Shown here: positions 8,716 through 17,578 of the stretch, piece after piece
Layout of the letters: every line of letters starts with the position of its first letter
Position numbering within the stretch: the first letter of the stretch is position 1
From: Candidatus Zipacnadia bacterium
GTDB lineage: Bacteria > Armatimonadota > Zipacnadia > Zipacnadales > UBA5352
Direction of reading: 5' to 3'
NCBI GenBank assembly: GCA_029821735.1
Contig: JALGSU010000004.1
Coordinates: 156,679 to 220,678, forward strand
Length of the DNA stretch: 64,000 bases
The notes under the pieces: generated by a model
The model's input: only the letters and a program-made list of their open reading frames with translations
Databases searched by the model: none
Told to the model about the DNA's origin: nothing
Program-made: the position numbers and the translations under genes

Positions 8716-10638
8716 ATGGACAGGCTGACATCGATGCTGTGGAGCCTCACGCTGGCGGTCGTCATCGTCTCTATGGCGGCTGGCCCGGCTCTAGCCACTC
8801 CATTGGTACGCATCACCCAGCCCACTCACGGCCAAATGGTCACCGGGCAGATTATGATTCAGGTCGCGTACCAGAGCGACAGCACGCAGCCGATCACGCG
8901 TCTCGAAGTCTACGTGGATGACACGCTCGGGCACGAGTATGCCTTGGCGACGCCGCGAGCGAGCGGCGTTCAGACCTTCGCGTGGGACTTCAGCATGGCC
9001 TCGGCGAGCGCACACACCATCAGCGTTCGTGCTGTGGATGGGGCCGGAGAAGTCGGCTCATCCCAGATCACCGTTGAGGTAACACGTGCGGAGACCCCCG
9101 GGGGCGCTGACCGAGTGCCGCCGGTGGTCAATATCTACTATCCCGCCCAGGGCGCGAAAGTGTCGGGCGAGATCGAGATCCGTGCGGAGGCCACCGACAA
9201 CGTGGGAGTCAAGTACGTTTTCTTCTACATCGATGGCGACCTGCATAAGATGATAATGAACGCTCCGCCCTTCGCTGACGTGTGGGACACCACCCGCACC
9301 ACCGATGGCCCGCACGTGCTGCAGGTCAAAGCGCTGGACGAAGCTGAGAACTCCGCCAGTTCGGCCGAGGTGACGGTGTTCGTCGAGAACCACACGATGA
9401 CCACCACGCTAGCGGCCGGCCTCGCAGCGACGCCGCCAGCCGATGCGCAGCCGAGCATGCCGGGCGTCGCGGTCAACCCGGGCACGCCGGTTCCGCCGAC
9501 CATGGTGGCCGCAGCTCCGACGCTGACTGCTCCGACTGCTCCGGTGACGCAGAGGACCTTCGGGGAAGACACGCCGCAGGCGACAGTCAGCGGTGCGCGC
9601 GAGATCGAGATGGCCCCCGGCCAGATCATGCCCTCGCGCTTTGGCTACATCCCCGCGATCAGTGCCTCCGACGCCACGGTGCGCACCTCCGCTCCAGAGC
9701 GGCGGATAGCGGCCCTGCCGGTCGTGGAAGACACGAACCCGGCGGCAACCAGCTACAGCGCGCCCTCGGCCCTGCCGGAAGCTGCCACGGTCAACACACA
9801 GATGGCAGCCCTGGAGATCGCACCCCGGCTGACGATGCCGCGGCGCAGTATTCCGGAGCTTGAGTACACAGAGATCGCCGCAGCCGGCGCAGATGGCTGG
9901 CTCACCGTGCAGCCCGTATTGGAGCTTACACCCAGTGCGATGGCGACGCCCGAGCAGCGCGTGACATCGCCGCTGACGACGCTCACCCCCAAAGAGACCC
10001 TCGTTTCCTCCGGGATGCTGGAGAGCGACGTGCGCACCGTCCTCATACACGGGCCCGGTGAACTTACGGAGACCACGATCGCATCACTGGGAGCGAGGAC
10101 CAGCACACCCGCGCTTCTGCGGACCACGACCGACCTTGATGTCACCGCTCGCGACACTGCGGTGCAGACGCTCGAGGTCGCGGTGCTGCCGACTGAGTCA
10201 CTGCGCGCTGCTATCCCCGCGAATGGCCGAATGACGACACCGTCTGGCGTCCGCATCGCGCCGGTTGCGCGGACCGACTTCGGCGACATCAAGATTCTGT
10301 TCGATGCCGAAGCCCTGGCGCTCCTGGCCGACCCGGAGGTCAAGGACGGTCTGTCGATCGCGCCGCTTCGGGAAATCTTCGAGCACACCGACGGCATGCT
10401 CTACTGGTACCCGGTTGAGAAGCGAGTGCGTGCTGTCAACGCTGACACCGATATCAGCCTGCAGATCGGCGATCCGCAGGTGAAGGTCAACGACCAGACG
10501 CAGACACTCGTGGTCGCGCCCTATATCAAGCAGGGCCGGACCATGGTGCCGCTGCAGTTCATCGCCGACACGCTCGACGTGACGGTGACCTTCAACCCGG
10601 ACACGGGTCAGATCTGCCTGACCAGCAACAAGTTCTAG
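8716..10638 (+). CDS. Exported protein with Ig-like domains and C-terminal copper-amine-oxidase-like stalk domain
   Basis: The product is 640 aa. A signal peptide ends near residue 30 (AGPALATP). Residues about 32-120 and 130-225 are two Ig-like (Big) repeats; the second has PPVVNIYYPAQGAKVSG and ATDNVGVKYVFFYIDGD. Residues 230-520 are a long low-complexity linker rich in Ala, Pro and Thr that probably spans the envelope. Residues about 525-640 match the copper amine oxidase N-terminal-like (stalk) domain, with GRTMVPLQFIADTL and a final ICLTSNKF. That domain is usually non-enzymatic and wall- or surface-associated. AGGGAGG lies 8 bases before ATG 8716. A stem-loop follows the stop at 10684. 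The role is inferred as structural or adhesive surface protein. Confidence 0.8.
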   Translation: MDRLTSMLWSLTLAVVIVSMAAGPALATPLVRITQPTHGQMVTGQIMIQVAYQSDSTQPITRLEVYVDDTLGHEYALATPRASGVQTFAWDFSMASASAHTISVRAVDGAGEVGSSQITVEVTRAETPGGADRVPPVVNIYYPAQGAKVSGEIEIRAEATDNVGVKYVFFYIDGDLHKMIMNAPPFADVWDTTRTTDGPHVLQVKALDEAENSASSAEVTVFVENHTMTTTLAAGLAATPPADAQPSMPGVAVNPGTPVPPTMVAAAPTLTAPTAPVTQRTFGEDTPQATVSGAREIEMAPGQIMPSRFGYIPAISASDATVRTSAPERRIAALPVVEDTNPAATSYSAPSALPEAATVNTQMAALEIAPRLTMPRRSIPELEYTEIAAAGADGWLTVQPVLELTPSAMATPEQRVTSPLTTLTPKETLVSSGMLESDVRTVLIHGPGELTETTIASLGARTSTPALLRTTTDLDVTARDTAVQTLEVAVLPTESLRAAIPANGRMTTPSGVRIAPVARTDFGDIKILFDAEALALLADPEVKDGLSIAPLREIFEHTDGMLYWYPVEKRVRAVNADTDISLQIGDPQVKVNDQTQTLVVAPYIKQGRTMVPLQFIADTLDVTVTFNPDTGQICLTSNKF

Positions 10639-10683
10639 GGGCGCGGGCCACCATGACGGTGGCGTGAAGCCCCGAAGCAGACC

Positions 10684-10719
10684 GACACCAGCCCCAAATG
10701 AGCGCTTGGGGCTGGTGTC
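10684..10719 (+). terminator. Strong stem-loop after the stalk-domain gene
   Basis: A perfect 13-bp inverted repeat is present (GACACCAGCCCCA at 10684-10696 against 10707-10719) with a 10-base loop. No T-run follows, so it may act as a processing stop or as a factor-aided terminator. Confidence 0.6.
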
Positions 10720-10788
10720 ATACTTAGCAGGCGGAGTCCGGACGCGAACCCGCGGGCGCGCGCTCCGCCGGGAAGAGCAGGACGAGGC

Positions 10789-12099
10789 ATGTCTCCCAAC
10801 ACCATGAAGATCATCAACGACGCCGGCCACCTCACAGTGGGTGGGTGCGACGTCGTGGACCTGGCTGCGGAGTTCGGCACTCCGCTGTATCTCTTCGACG
10901 AGGGCTTCATCCGCAACCGTTGTCGGGAGTACCTCGACGAGTTCGGGAAGCGCTACCCGAAAGTGGAAATTGCCTACGCAAGCAAGGCTGCGCTGACCGG
11001 TGCCATCGCCAGGATAATGGACCAGGAGGGCATGGCGCTGGACGTCGCCTCCGCCGGCGAGTTGTATACTGCTCTGCAGGCGAATTTCCCTGCCGATCGC
11101 ATCAAGATGCACGGGAACTTCAAGTCTGATCTGGAAATGCGCATGGCCATCGAGTCCGGCGTGGGCCGGATCGTCGTCGACAGCCTGGACGAACTGGATC
11201 GACTGAACGCGCTTGCCAGCGAGATCGGCCAGCCCGCGAACCTGCTCATTCGCGTGCGCCCCGGCATCGACACACACACACACGAACTGATCCAGACCGG
11301 GCAAGTCGACAGCAAGTTCGGGATGGGCATTTACGGTGGGGAAGCTGAGGAGGCCGTGCGCCGCGCGCTGGTGGGCGAGAACCTTGTCCTCCACGGGCTG
11401 CACTGCCACATCGGCTCGCAGCTCCTGGAGATCGATGGCTTCGAGCGCGCGGTGGATCTGATGCTTGAGTTCATCAGCCACCTGCGGTCCGAGATGGGCT
11501 GGGAGTGCGAGGACCTGGACCTGGGCGGTGGCCTCGGCATCCGCTATACTGAGAAAGACTATCCGCCGAGCGTCACCGAGCTGGCGGAGATCATGTCCGC
11601 GCGCCTGCTCGCCAAGCTCAGTGAGCACGGACTGCCGGAGCCGCGGCTGATACTGGAGCCGGGCCGGTCGATCGTGGGCGAAGCGGGTGTGACCGTCTAC
11701 AGCGTTGGCGTCGTGAAGCAGATCCCGGACCTGCGCACCTACGTGTCGGTTGACGGTGGGCTCAGCGACAACCCGCGGCCCGCGCTCTATGATGCGGTCT
11801 ATGAGGCCATCGTGGCCAACAAGGCCGACCAAGAGCCGAGCCAGTGGGTGCGAGTGGCGGGCAAACACTGCGAGACGGACACGCTCATTGATGACATCCT
11901 GATCCAGGATGTAGAGCCCGGTGACCTGCTCGCGGTCTTCGCGACGGGCGCGTACAACTACGCGATGGCATCCAACTACAACCGCTTCACGCGGCCAGCA
12001 GTCGTCTTGTGCAACAACGGTGAGGCCGCGCTGATCGTGAAGCGAGAGACGCTCGACGACATTGTGTCGCATGACGTGATCCCTGCGCATCTGCAGTAG
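10789..12099 (+). CDS. lysA: Diaminopimelate decarboxylase
   Basis: The product is 436 aa, the normal length for LysA, a fold-type III PLP enzyme that converts meso-diaminopimelate to L-lysine and CO2. The PLP lysine is K66 in IAYASKAAL. Other family marks are GGGLGIRY (PLP phosphate loop), LILEPGRSIVGEAG and the C-terminal GAYNYAMASNYN. The usual CESGD segment reads CETDTLI, a small variation. It is the first gene of a long + strand run with very short gaps to 20945. ATG 10789 is used; ATG 10804 is an alternative start. Carboxynorspermidine decarboxylase is a less likely alternative. Confidence 0.93.
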   Translation: MSPNTMKIINDAGHLTVGGCDVVDLAAEFGTPLYLFDEGFIRNRCREYLDEFGKRYPKVEIAYASKAALTGAIARIMDQEGMALDVASAGELYTALQANFPADRIKMHGNFKSDLEMRMAIESGVGRIVVDSLDELDRLNALASEIGQPANLLIRVRPGIDTHTHELIQTGQVDSKFGMGIYGGEAEEAVRRALVGENLVLHGLHCHIGSQLLEIDGFERAVDLMLEFISHLRSEMGWECEDLDLGGGLGIRYTEKDYPPSVTELAEIMSARLLAKLSEHGLPEPRLILEPGRSIVGEAGVTVYSVGVVKQIPDLRTYVSVDGGLSDNPRPALYDAVYEAIVANKADQEPSQWVRVAGKHCETDTLIDDILIQDVEPGDLLAVFATGAYNYAMASNYNRFTRPAVVLCNNGEAALIVKRETLDDIVSHDVIPAHLQ

Positions 12100-12113
12100 T
12101 ATTGCGAGGCGCG

Positions 12114-13355
12114 ATGGAACTCCTGGTGGGACCCGAGCGGCAATGGTTGGCGCGGCTGGGCGAGATCGCGGCTGCGGCGGGTGCGAGAGCCTGGCTGGTC
12201 GGCGGCCCCGTGCGCGACGTGTTGCTCGGCCTGCCCCGACCTGACACTGACCTGGCGATTGAGGGCCCGGTGGGCGAAGTCGCCGAGGCGGTGGCATGCG
12301 AGCTTGGCGGACGCGTGCGCAAAACCACGCAGTTCATGACCACCACGGTTGTGACGGCGGACGGCGACGAGATCGACATCGCTCACACGCGCGTCGAGCG
12401 CTACGAGTCACCCGGGGCGCTGCCGACGGTTGCCGCAGCTGCTTTGCCGGACGACCTGGCGCGCCGAGATTTCACCGTCAACGCCATGGCGTTTGCATTG
12501 CACCCGGACGTCTTCGGTGAGTTGCTCGACCCCTACGGCGGGCGCGAGGACTTGAGCGAGGGCGTGCTTCGCGTCCTGCACGCGGCAAGCTTCGAGGACG
12601 ACCCGACGCGCATGCTGCGCGCCGCGCGTTTCATGCTGAGGCTTGACCTTCGGCTTGAGGAGAGCACGGCCGACCTACTGGCCCGCGCTGTCGGCGAGGG
12701 TCGGCTCGCCTCCGTGTCCGGCGCGAGGATACGCAATGAGTTGCGGCGAATCTTCGCCCTGAGTCCCGCTGGCGCGCTGACTGCTATTCAGAATCTCGGC
12801 CTGATTGAGGGCATGGGTCTGCCGCCAGCTGACGAGCCGGTGATGACGCGTTGTGGGCGGATCGAGCAAGCCGCGCAGTCGCTCGGGCTGGCAATCGATG
12901 GTCCGACAGCGTTGGCTGCGTGTCTGGGGTTGTACGCGCAGGGAGTTGGCGTAGGACCAGATGATCTCGCCGAGCGCCTGATGCTGGATGGCGCGGAACA
13001 AGACGGGATGGCGCAGGCGTGTGCGCTGGTGCACTCCCCGCCGGATCAGTTGCTGGGCGGCGGGCCTGACAGTGAACTGTTCTTCGCACTTGAGAGTGTC
13101 AGGGCGGCGGGCGCACTGGCCTGCTGGGCGGCGTCGGGTGATGCTGAGCGTAGTCGCCTGGAGCATTACTGGCGGGCGTTACGTGGGACCCGGGCCGAAA
13201 TCACTGGCGCCGACCTGATCGAAGCCGGACACGAGCCAGGGCCGGAGTTCTCCGCGGCGTTGCGCGCTGCGGCGTCCGCGAAGATTGACCACGGGGCCGA
13301 CCGGGATGCGCAACTACGCGCCGCACTAAGCACGATCGGCGAAACAGAAGGGTGA
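12114..13355 (+). CDS. tRNA nucleotidyltransferase/poly(A) polymerase family protein without HD domain
   Basis: This is a class II CCA-adding-type head and neck: WLVGGPVRDVLLG, the DTDLAI metal pair, RRDFTVNAMA, then DDPTRMLRAARF. About 413 aa are coded from ATG 12114 (TTG 12102 is an upstream alternative in the same frame). The last 180 residues do not contain an HD phosphohydrolase motif, unlike the paralogue at 19461-20945. These enzymes add C, C and A, or only part of that, to tRNA 3' ends. Two copies in one operon raise the possibility of separate CC-adding and A-adding enzymes, as known in Aquifex, Deinococcus and Synechocystis. Which one does what cannot be read from this sequence alone. 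Confidence 0.85.
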   Translation: MELLVGPERQWLARLGEIAAAAGARAWLVGGPVRDVLLGLPRPDTDLAIEGPVGEVAEAVACELGGRVRKTTQFMTTTVVTADGDEIDIAHTRVERYESPGALPTVAAAALPDDLARRDFTVNAMAFALHPDVFGELLDPYGGREDLSEGVLRVLHAASFEDDPTRMLRAARFMLRLDLRLEESTADLLARAVGEGRLASVSGARIRNELRRIFALSPAGALTAIQNLGLIEGMGLPPADEPVMTRCGRIEQAAQSLGLAIDGPTALAACLGLYAQGVGVGPDDLAERLMLDGAEQDGMAQACALVHSPPDQLLGGGPDSELFFALESVRAAGALACWAASGDAERSRLEHYWRALRGTRAEITGADLIEAGHEPGPEFSAALRAAASAKIDHGADRDAQLRAALSTIGETEG

Positions 13356-13366
13356 ACTGACGCGCG

Positions 13367-14005
13367 ATGCTGCTGGATGTGCTTCTGTCGAGCGACTCAA
13401 TTGCGACCAAGCTTCCCTTCCTGCTCAGTTGGCTGGTGGCGATCACTATCGCGCTGACCGTGCATGAGTTTGCGCACGCAAAGCGGGCGGACATGGCGGG
13501 CGATCCGACGCCGCGGATGAACGGGCGCGTTTCGCTCAACCCGCTTGACCACTACGACCCTATCGGCACCACGATGATTCTGCTGTTCGGCATGGGGTGG
13601 GGCCGGCCGGTTCCAGTGAACCCTATGCTATTCCGCAAGCCGCGCCGCGACGGGATCATGGTCGCGCTGTGGGGGGCGCTGGCGAATTTCATCACGGCAG
13701 CGATCTTCGCGATCCCACTTCGCGCGGGCTTTGCGGGGGAGTATGTGCTGCCGTTGATGATAATCGTGATGCTGAATCTGTTGCTGGGTTGTTTCAACCT
13801 GCTTCCCTTCGGACCGCTGGACGGGCAGTCCGTGGTATCAGGGCTGCTGCCAGCGGACAAAGCCCGGCGCTTCGACGAGTTCTCCGCACGCTGGGGAATG
13901 ATGTTGCTTCTCGCCGTCATTATCATCTACCCGCTGCGCCAGGCCCTCGTCTGGGGTCCGGTGTCGCTGCTGCTTTACCTGTTGACCGGACTACGAATGT
14001 TCTGA
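13367..14005 (+). CDS. Site-2 protease family (M50) membrane metallopeptidase
   Basis: The product is 212 aa with five to six membrane segments. It has the zinc motif HEFAHA (HExxH) near residue 30 in the first segment pair, and the late motif NLLPFGPLDGQS that supplies the third ligand (Asp). The block LNPLDHYDPIGT is typical of the rhomboid-like short M50 subgroup that sits beside trpS and scpA in many bacteria. There is no PDZ domain. It is expected to cleave within or near membranes, but the substrate is unknown. The gene sits 11 bp after the preceding stop and 19 bp before trpS, so it belongs to the operon. Confidence 0.88.
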   Translation: MLLDVLLSSDSIATKLPFLLSWLVAITIALTVHEFAHAKRADMAGDPTPRMNGRVSLNPLDHYDPIGTTMILLFGMGWGRPVPVNPMLFRKPRRDGIMVALWGALANFITAAIFAIPLRAGFAGEYVLPLMIIVMLNLLLGCFNLLPFGPLDGQSVVSGLLPADKARRFDEFSARWGMMLLLAVIIIYPLRQALVWGPVSLLLYLLTGLRMF

Positions 14006-14024
14006 CGCACCGGGAGTGAGTCGC

Positions 14025-15026
14025 ATGGCCAAGAAAGGGCGTATCCTCAGCGGGCACCGACCGACGGGCCTGCTGCACATCGGGCATTACGAAGGCACTC
14101 TGCGTAACTGGGCCGCGATGCAGGATGACTACGAGTGCTTCTTCGAGATCGCTGACTGGCACGCCCTGACCACGGGCTTTGATGAGACCGATCAGATGCC
14201 CGAGCGGATCGAGCAACTTGCGGTTGACTGGCTGGCGTCGGGGCTCGACCCCGATCGCAGTGTGCTCTTCGTGCAGTCGCAGGTGATGGAGCATGCCGAG
14301 CTGCACCTGCTGCTTAGCATGGTGACGCCGGTCTCATGGCTGGAGCGGTGCCCGACCTACAAGGACCAGATCGCGAACCTGCGCGACAGCGACGGGGCGG
14401 GCCCGGGCCACGGTCTGCTGGGCTACCCTGTACTGCAGGCCGCTGACATCATCATCTACAAGGCGAACGTGGTGCCGGTCGGGGAGGATCAGCTCCCTCA
14501 CCTGGAGCTGACCCGTGAGATTGTGCGCCGCTTCAACAACTTCTTCGGCGACATCTTCCCCGAGCCCGAAGCGCTCCTGAGCGCCTTCGCGATGGTGCCG
14601 GGCACTGACGGCCGAAAGATGAGCAAGTCCTACGGGAACGCCATCAACCTCGCGGACACGCCCGACGAGGTCGCCAAGAAGATGAAGTCGATGTTCACAG
14701 ACCCGGAGAAGCAACGCATGGGCGATCCGGGACACCCGGACGCGTGCCCGGTTTACAGCTATCATCAGATGTACGGTGACGAGGCCCGTTGCGCCGAGAT
14801 CAAAGCGGGCTGCGAGTCCGGGGAACTCGGCTGCGTGGTCTGCAAGGGCGAAGCAACCGAGAAGACGCTGGAGGCACTGGGGCCTGTCATGCAGAAACGT
14901 CATGAGCTGGCCGGTGACCTTGGGTACGTGCGTGGCGTGTTGGCCGAAGGCAAGGAGAAGGCACGCGAGGTCGCTGCGGCCAGCATGGACGAAGTGCGCC
15001 GAGCGATGCACCTCGGCGGCATATAG
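14025..15026 (+). CDS. trpS: Tryptophanyl-tRNA synthetase
   Basis: This class I aminoacyl-tRNA synthetase charges tRNA-Trp. The ATP-binding HIGH motif appears as HIGHYEGTL, after ILSGHRPTGLL. The KMSKS loop appears as RKMSKSYGN. The product is 333 aa from ATG 14025, normal for bacterial TrpRS; GTG 14016 is an upstream alternative. GGGAG lies 8 bases before ATG 14025 and supports that start. Its position in an M50-trpS-...-scpA-scpB-rluB order is a widely conserved gene context. Confidence 0.96.
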   Translation: MAKKGRILSGHRPTGLLHIGHYEGTLRNWAAMQDDYECFFEIADWHALTTGFDETDQMPERIEQLAVDWLASGLDPDRSVLFVQSQVMEHAELHLLLSMVTPVSWLERCPTYKDQIANLRDSDGAGPGHGLLGYPVLQAADIIIYKANVVPVGEDQLPHLELTREIVRRFNNFFGDIFPEPEALLSAFAMVPGTDGRKMSKSYGNAINLADTPDEVAKKMKSMFTDPEKQRMGDPGHPDACPVYSYHQMYGDEARCAEIKAGCESGELGCVVCKGEATEKTLEALGPVMQKRHELAGDLGYVRGVLAEGKEKAREVAAASMDEVRRAMHLGGI

Positions 15027-15044
15027 TCTGGCAGGGAGACCAGG

Positions 15045-16109
15045 ATGAAAGCAGTGCTACTGTGCGCCGGGGAAGGCACGCGGTTGCGTCCGCTAACGAA
15101 TGCGCGCCCCAAGCATCTGCTGCCGGTTGGCGGCAGGCCGGTGCTTGACCACGTGCTCGCCTCGCTCGCGGAGGCCGGTATTGACGAGGCCGTCTTCGTG
15201 GTCAGCCCGAACGCTCCGGAACTTCGCGAGTACATCGCCGACGGTTCTCGCTGGGGCATGAGTGTTGATTTCGCCATTCAGGAAAGCCCGAGAGGGCTGG
15301 CGGACGCGGTGCGCTGTGCAGAGGACCAAGTGGTCGGCGAACGCTTCATCGTCTACTTGGGCGACGATCTGCTCGGCGATGGCGTTACTGACTTCGTGGG
15401 CGAGTTCATGAGTTCAGGCGCCTCGGCGTCGCTGATCGTCAAGCCCGTTGAGGACCCGCGCCAGTTCGGGGTGGTCGTCGTCGAGGGCGGTAAGGTGACG
15501 CGGCTGGTCGAGAAGCCAGCCGATCCGCCGAGTGATCTGGCGATTGTCGGCGTCTACGGCTTCGGCCCCGAGATCTTCGACGCGATCGGGCGGATCAAAC
15601 CATCCGCCCGCGGCGAACTGGAGATTACCGACGCGATCCATGATCTGCTTGTCAGTGGCGGCCGCGTCGACTACCATGTGACGGAAGGCTTCTGGGCGGA
15701 CGCGGGTTCGCTGGAAGCCTTGCTCCGAGCGAACGAGTACTACATCCAACGCGAGGGCCAGCAGATTGACGGTGACGTGACCGGCTGTGTCATTGACGGC
15801 GCGGTGTTGGTCCGGCCGGGCGCAGTGGTTCGCGACTCGCAGTTGCAGGGCCCATGCCTGGTGTGCGCGGGCAGCACAGTCACCGGCAGTCAGCTCGGGC
15901 CCAACGTAACCGTGGGCGCTGGATGCACAGTCACCGACAGCGTTGTTCGCAGCAGCATTCTGGATGCTGGCTGCAGGATCGATGCGTTGGCCGGTGGGCT
16001 GGTAGACTCAGTGCTCGGGCAGCAGGTCTGCGTCAACGTGACCGGGGATGATCCGCACACGTGTCTTCTGGCGGAGGACAACACGACCATCGCTGATACA
16101 CCGGGGTAG
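15045..16109 (+). CDS. NDP-sugar pyrophosphorylase (glucose-1-phosphate thymidylyltransferase type, long form)
   Basis: The product is 354 aa. Residues 1-235 form the nucleotidyltransferase domain, with the G-x-G-T-R-L-R-P-L-T signature (LLCAGEGTRLRPLTNARPKH), GDDLLGDG, the catalytic-site KPVEDPRQFGVV and EKPADPP. Residues about 245-345 form a left-handed beta-helix built from hexapeptide repeats. This arrangement fits long RmlA/RfbA-like enzymes that make dTDP-glucose or a related NDP-sugar for envelope glycans. The nucleotide and sugar cannot be fixed from sequence alone. AGGGAG lies 7 bases before ATG 15045. Confidence 0.88.
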   Translation: MKAVLLCAGEGTRLRPLTNARPKHLLPVGGRPVLDHVLASLAEAGIDEAVFVVSPNAPELREYIADGSRWGMSVDFAIQESPRGLADAVRCAEDQVVGERFIVYLGDDLLGDGVTDFVGEFMSSGASASLIVKPVEDPRQFGVVVVEGGKVTRLVEKPADPPSDLAIVGVYGFGPEIFDAIGRIKPSARGELEITDAIHDLLVSGGRVDYHVTEGFWADAGSLEALLRANEYYIQREGQQIDGDVTGCVIDGAVLVRPGAVVRDSQLQGPCLVCAGSTVTGSQLGPNVTVGAGCTVTDSVVRSSILDAGCRIDALAGGLVDSVLGQQVCVNVTGDDPHTCLLAEDNTTIADTPG

Positions 16110-16142
16110 TGACGGCGGGCTGTGGCGCCATCGAGCATAGGC

Positions 16143-16904
16143 ATGCAATTTGAGCAGTTCACGGGCCACCGGGTGGCGATCGAGATCTTCGAGGGCCCGC
16201 TGGACCTGCTTCTTCATCTGGTAAGGCGCGAGGACGTCGAGGCGTCGGAGGTCGACACCGCGCGCATTACGCAGGGCTTCCTCGACTACCTGAGAACGAT
16301 GCAGCAGATCAACATCACGTTCGCGGGTGAGTTCGTCGTGATGGCCGCCACACTTCTGCTGCTCAAGTCCCGCAGCCTCTTGCCGCGCGACGAGCCGGTC
16401 GAGGAAGAGGAGGACGCGCTGGAGGATCCGGGCGTCCAATTGGCCCGCAGGCTGGCGGAGTACCGGACCTTCAAAGAGGCGGCCGAGGTTCTGGGCAGTG
16501 CGCAGGAGGCCCGCAAGCAGATATACCTGAGGCCACTGCTCGACGACGATCAGGTGGGCGCGGGGGTGGTCCCCCTGGACGACGTCTCGGTCTTTGACAT
16601 GGTTGCGGCCATGCAGGAGATGCTTTCGCGGGCCAGAGAGTTGCCGCCACAGACTATCCACCGCGAGCGGATCTCGGTGGCGGAGCGCATTGACCAGATC
16701 GCCGGGCAACTGCAGAGAGCGCGCGGCGAGGCGACTTACTTCGACGATCTGTGTCCAGAGGGCACGACGCGCGTGTTCATCGTGGTCACCTTCCTCGCGG
16801 TCCTCGAGTTGATCCGCCGCGGCCAACTGCGAGTGAGGCAGGAGCAACTATTCGGCCGCATCGAGGTATACATGAACGACACGGAAGACGAGGCACAGCA
16901 GTGA
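16143..16904 (+). CDS. scpA: Segregation and condensation protein A
   Basis: ScpA is the kleisin subunit that bridges the SMC heads in bacterial condensin. The N-terminal signature IEIFEGPLDLLLHLVRRE is clear, followed by ITQGFLDYLRTM and FAGEFVVMAATLLLLKSRSL. The C-terminus is a winged helix. About 253 aa are coded from ATG 16143; an upstream GTG at 16122 is possible. Its stop overlaps the scpB start by four bases (GTGA), giving translational coupling, which fits the 1:2 kleisin-to-ScpB complex. No smc gene is in the window. Confidence 0.93.
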   Translation: MQFEQFTGHRVAIEIFEGPLDLLLHLVRREDVEASEVDTARITQGFLDYLRTMQQINITFAGEFVVMAATLLLLKSRSLLPRDEPVEEEEDALEDPGVQLARRLAEYRTFKEAAEVLGSAQEARKQIYLRPLLDDDQVGAGVVPLDDVSVFDMVAAMQEMLSRARELPPQTIHRERISVAERIDQIAGQLQRARGEATYFDDLCPEGTTRVFIVVTFLAVLELIRRGQLRVRQEQLFGRIEVYMNDTEDEAQQ

Positions 16905-17578
16905 GCGAGGACAGACTGCACACGACAAAGGCCTTGGAGGCCATCATATTCGCCGCTGACGAACCGTGCGATGAGGCCCGGCTCGCAACCGTTCTGGAAG
17001 TATCGCTTGAGGAGCTGGAGGGGCTGATCGCCGAGCTGCACAGGCTGCTGGAGAGCAGCGCCCTGCACCTGGTGCGCCTCGCGGGTGGCTATCACTTGGC
17101 GACGCGCCCCCAGTTCGCCGACTACGTGCAGCGTCTGCGCGAGCCCGAGCCTGAGAAGCTCTCGCGCCAGGCCATGGAGACGCTTGCGATCGTGGCCTAC
17201 CGCCAGCCGATCACTCGGCCCGAAATCGACGAGATCCGCGGCGTCAACTCATCGGGGGCCGTCAACAGTCTGTTGGGTAAGGGGCTGGTGGCCATCTCGG
17301 GGCGCAAGACCGCGCCCGGGCGACCCTTCATGTTCTCCAGCACTCCCCACTTCCTGTCGGCCTTCGGTCTGAACGATCTGGATGAACTCCCGCAACTCTC
17401 CGAGCCGGACGCTGAACTGCTTCAAGCACTGGCGGCCAAAGTGGCTGCCGGCGAGTTGGGGGAGGACGACGAGGCGACTGACGAGGCCCATGGCGATGAG
17501 GACGAAACCGACGACGAGGCGGCCGACGACTCCCCCCTGCAGAATGAGGAGCACGACTCCGCTACTCAGGAGCAATGA
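16901..17578 (+). CDS. scpB: Segregation and condensation protein B
   Basis: The product is 225 aa from the GTG at 16901, which overlaps the scpA stop. ScpB dimers are tandem winged-helix proteins that bind the kleisin ScpA in SMC condensin. Family marks are ALEAIIFAADEP, GGYHLATRP and LSRQAMETLAIVAYRQPITRPEIDEIRGVNS. The last 45 residues are an acidic tail of Glu, Asp and Thr (GEDDEATDEAHGDEDETDD), longer and more acidic than usual. Its stop overlaps the start of the next gene (ATGA), so the chain of coupled genes continues. Confidence 0.93.
   Translation: MSEDRLHTTKALEAIIFAADEPCDEARLATVLEVSLEELEGLIAELHRLLESSALHLVRLAGGYHLATRPQFADYVQRLREPEPEKLSRQAMETLAIVAYRQPITRPEIDEIRGVNSSGAVNSLLGKGLVAISGRKTAPGRPFMFSSTPHFLSAFGLNDLDELPQLSEPDAELLQALAAKVAAGELGEDDEATDEAHGDEDETDDEAADDSPLQNEEHDSATQEQ

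Noticed and set aside
10198..12297. A 699-codon open frame on the minus strand across lysA
   Set aside because: It is antisense to a confidently identified gene, its composition is that of a GC-rich shadow frame, and no domain is visible. The same applies to long minus or plus frames at 21002-22921, 27169-28971 and 45745-47871.
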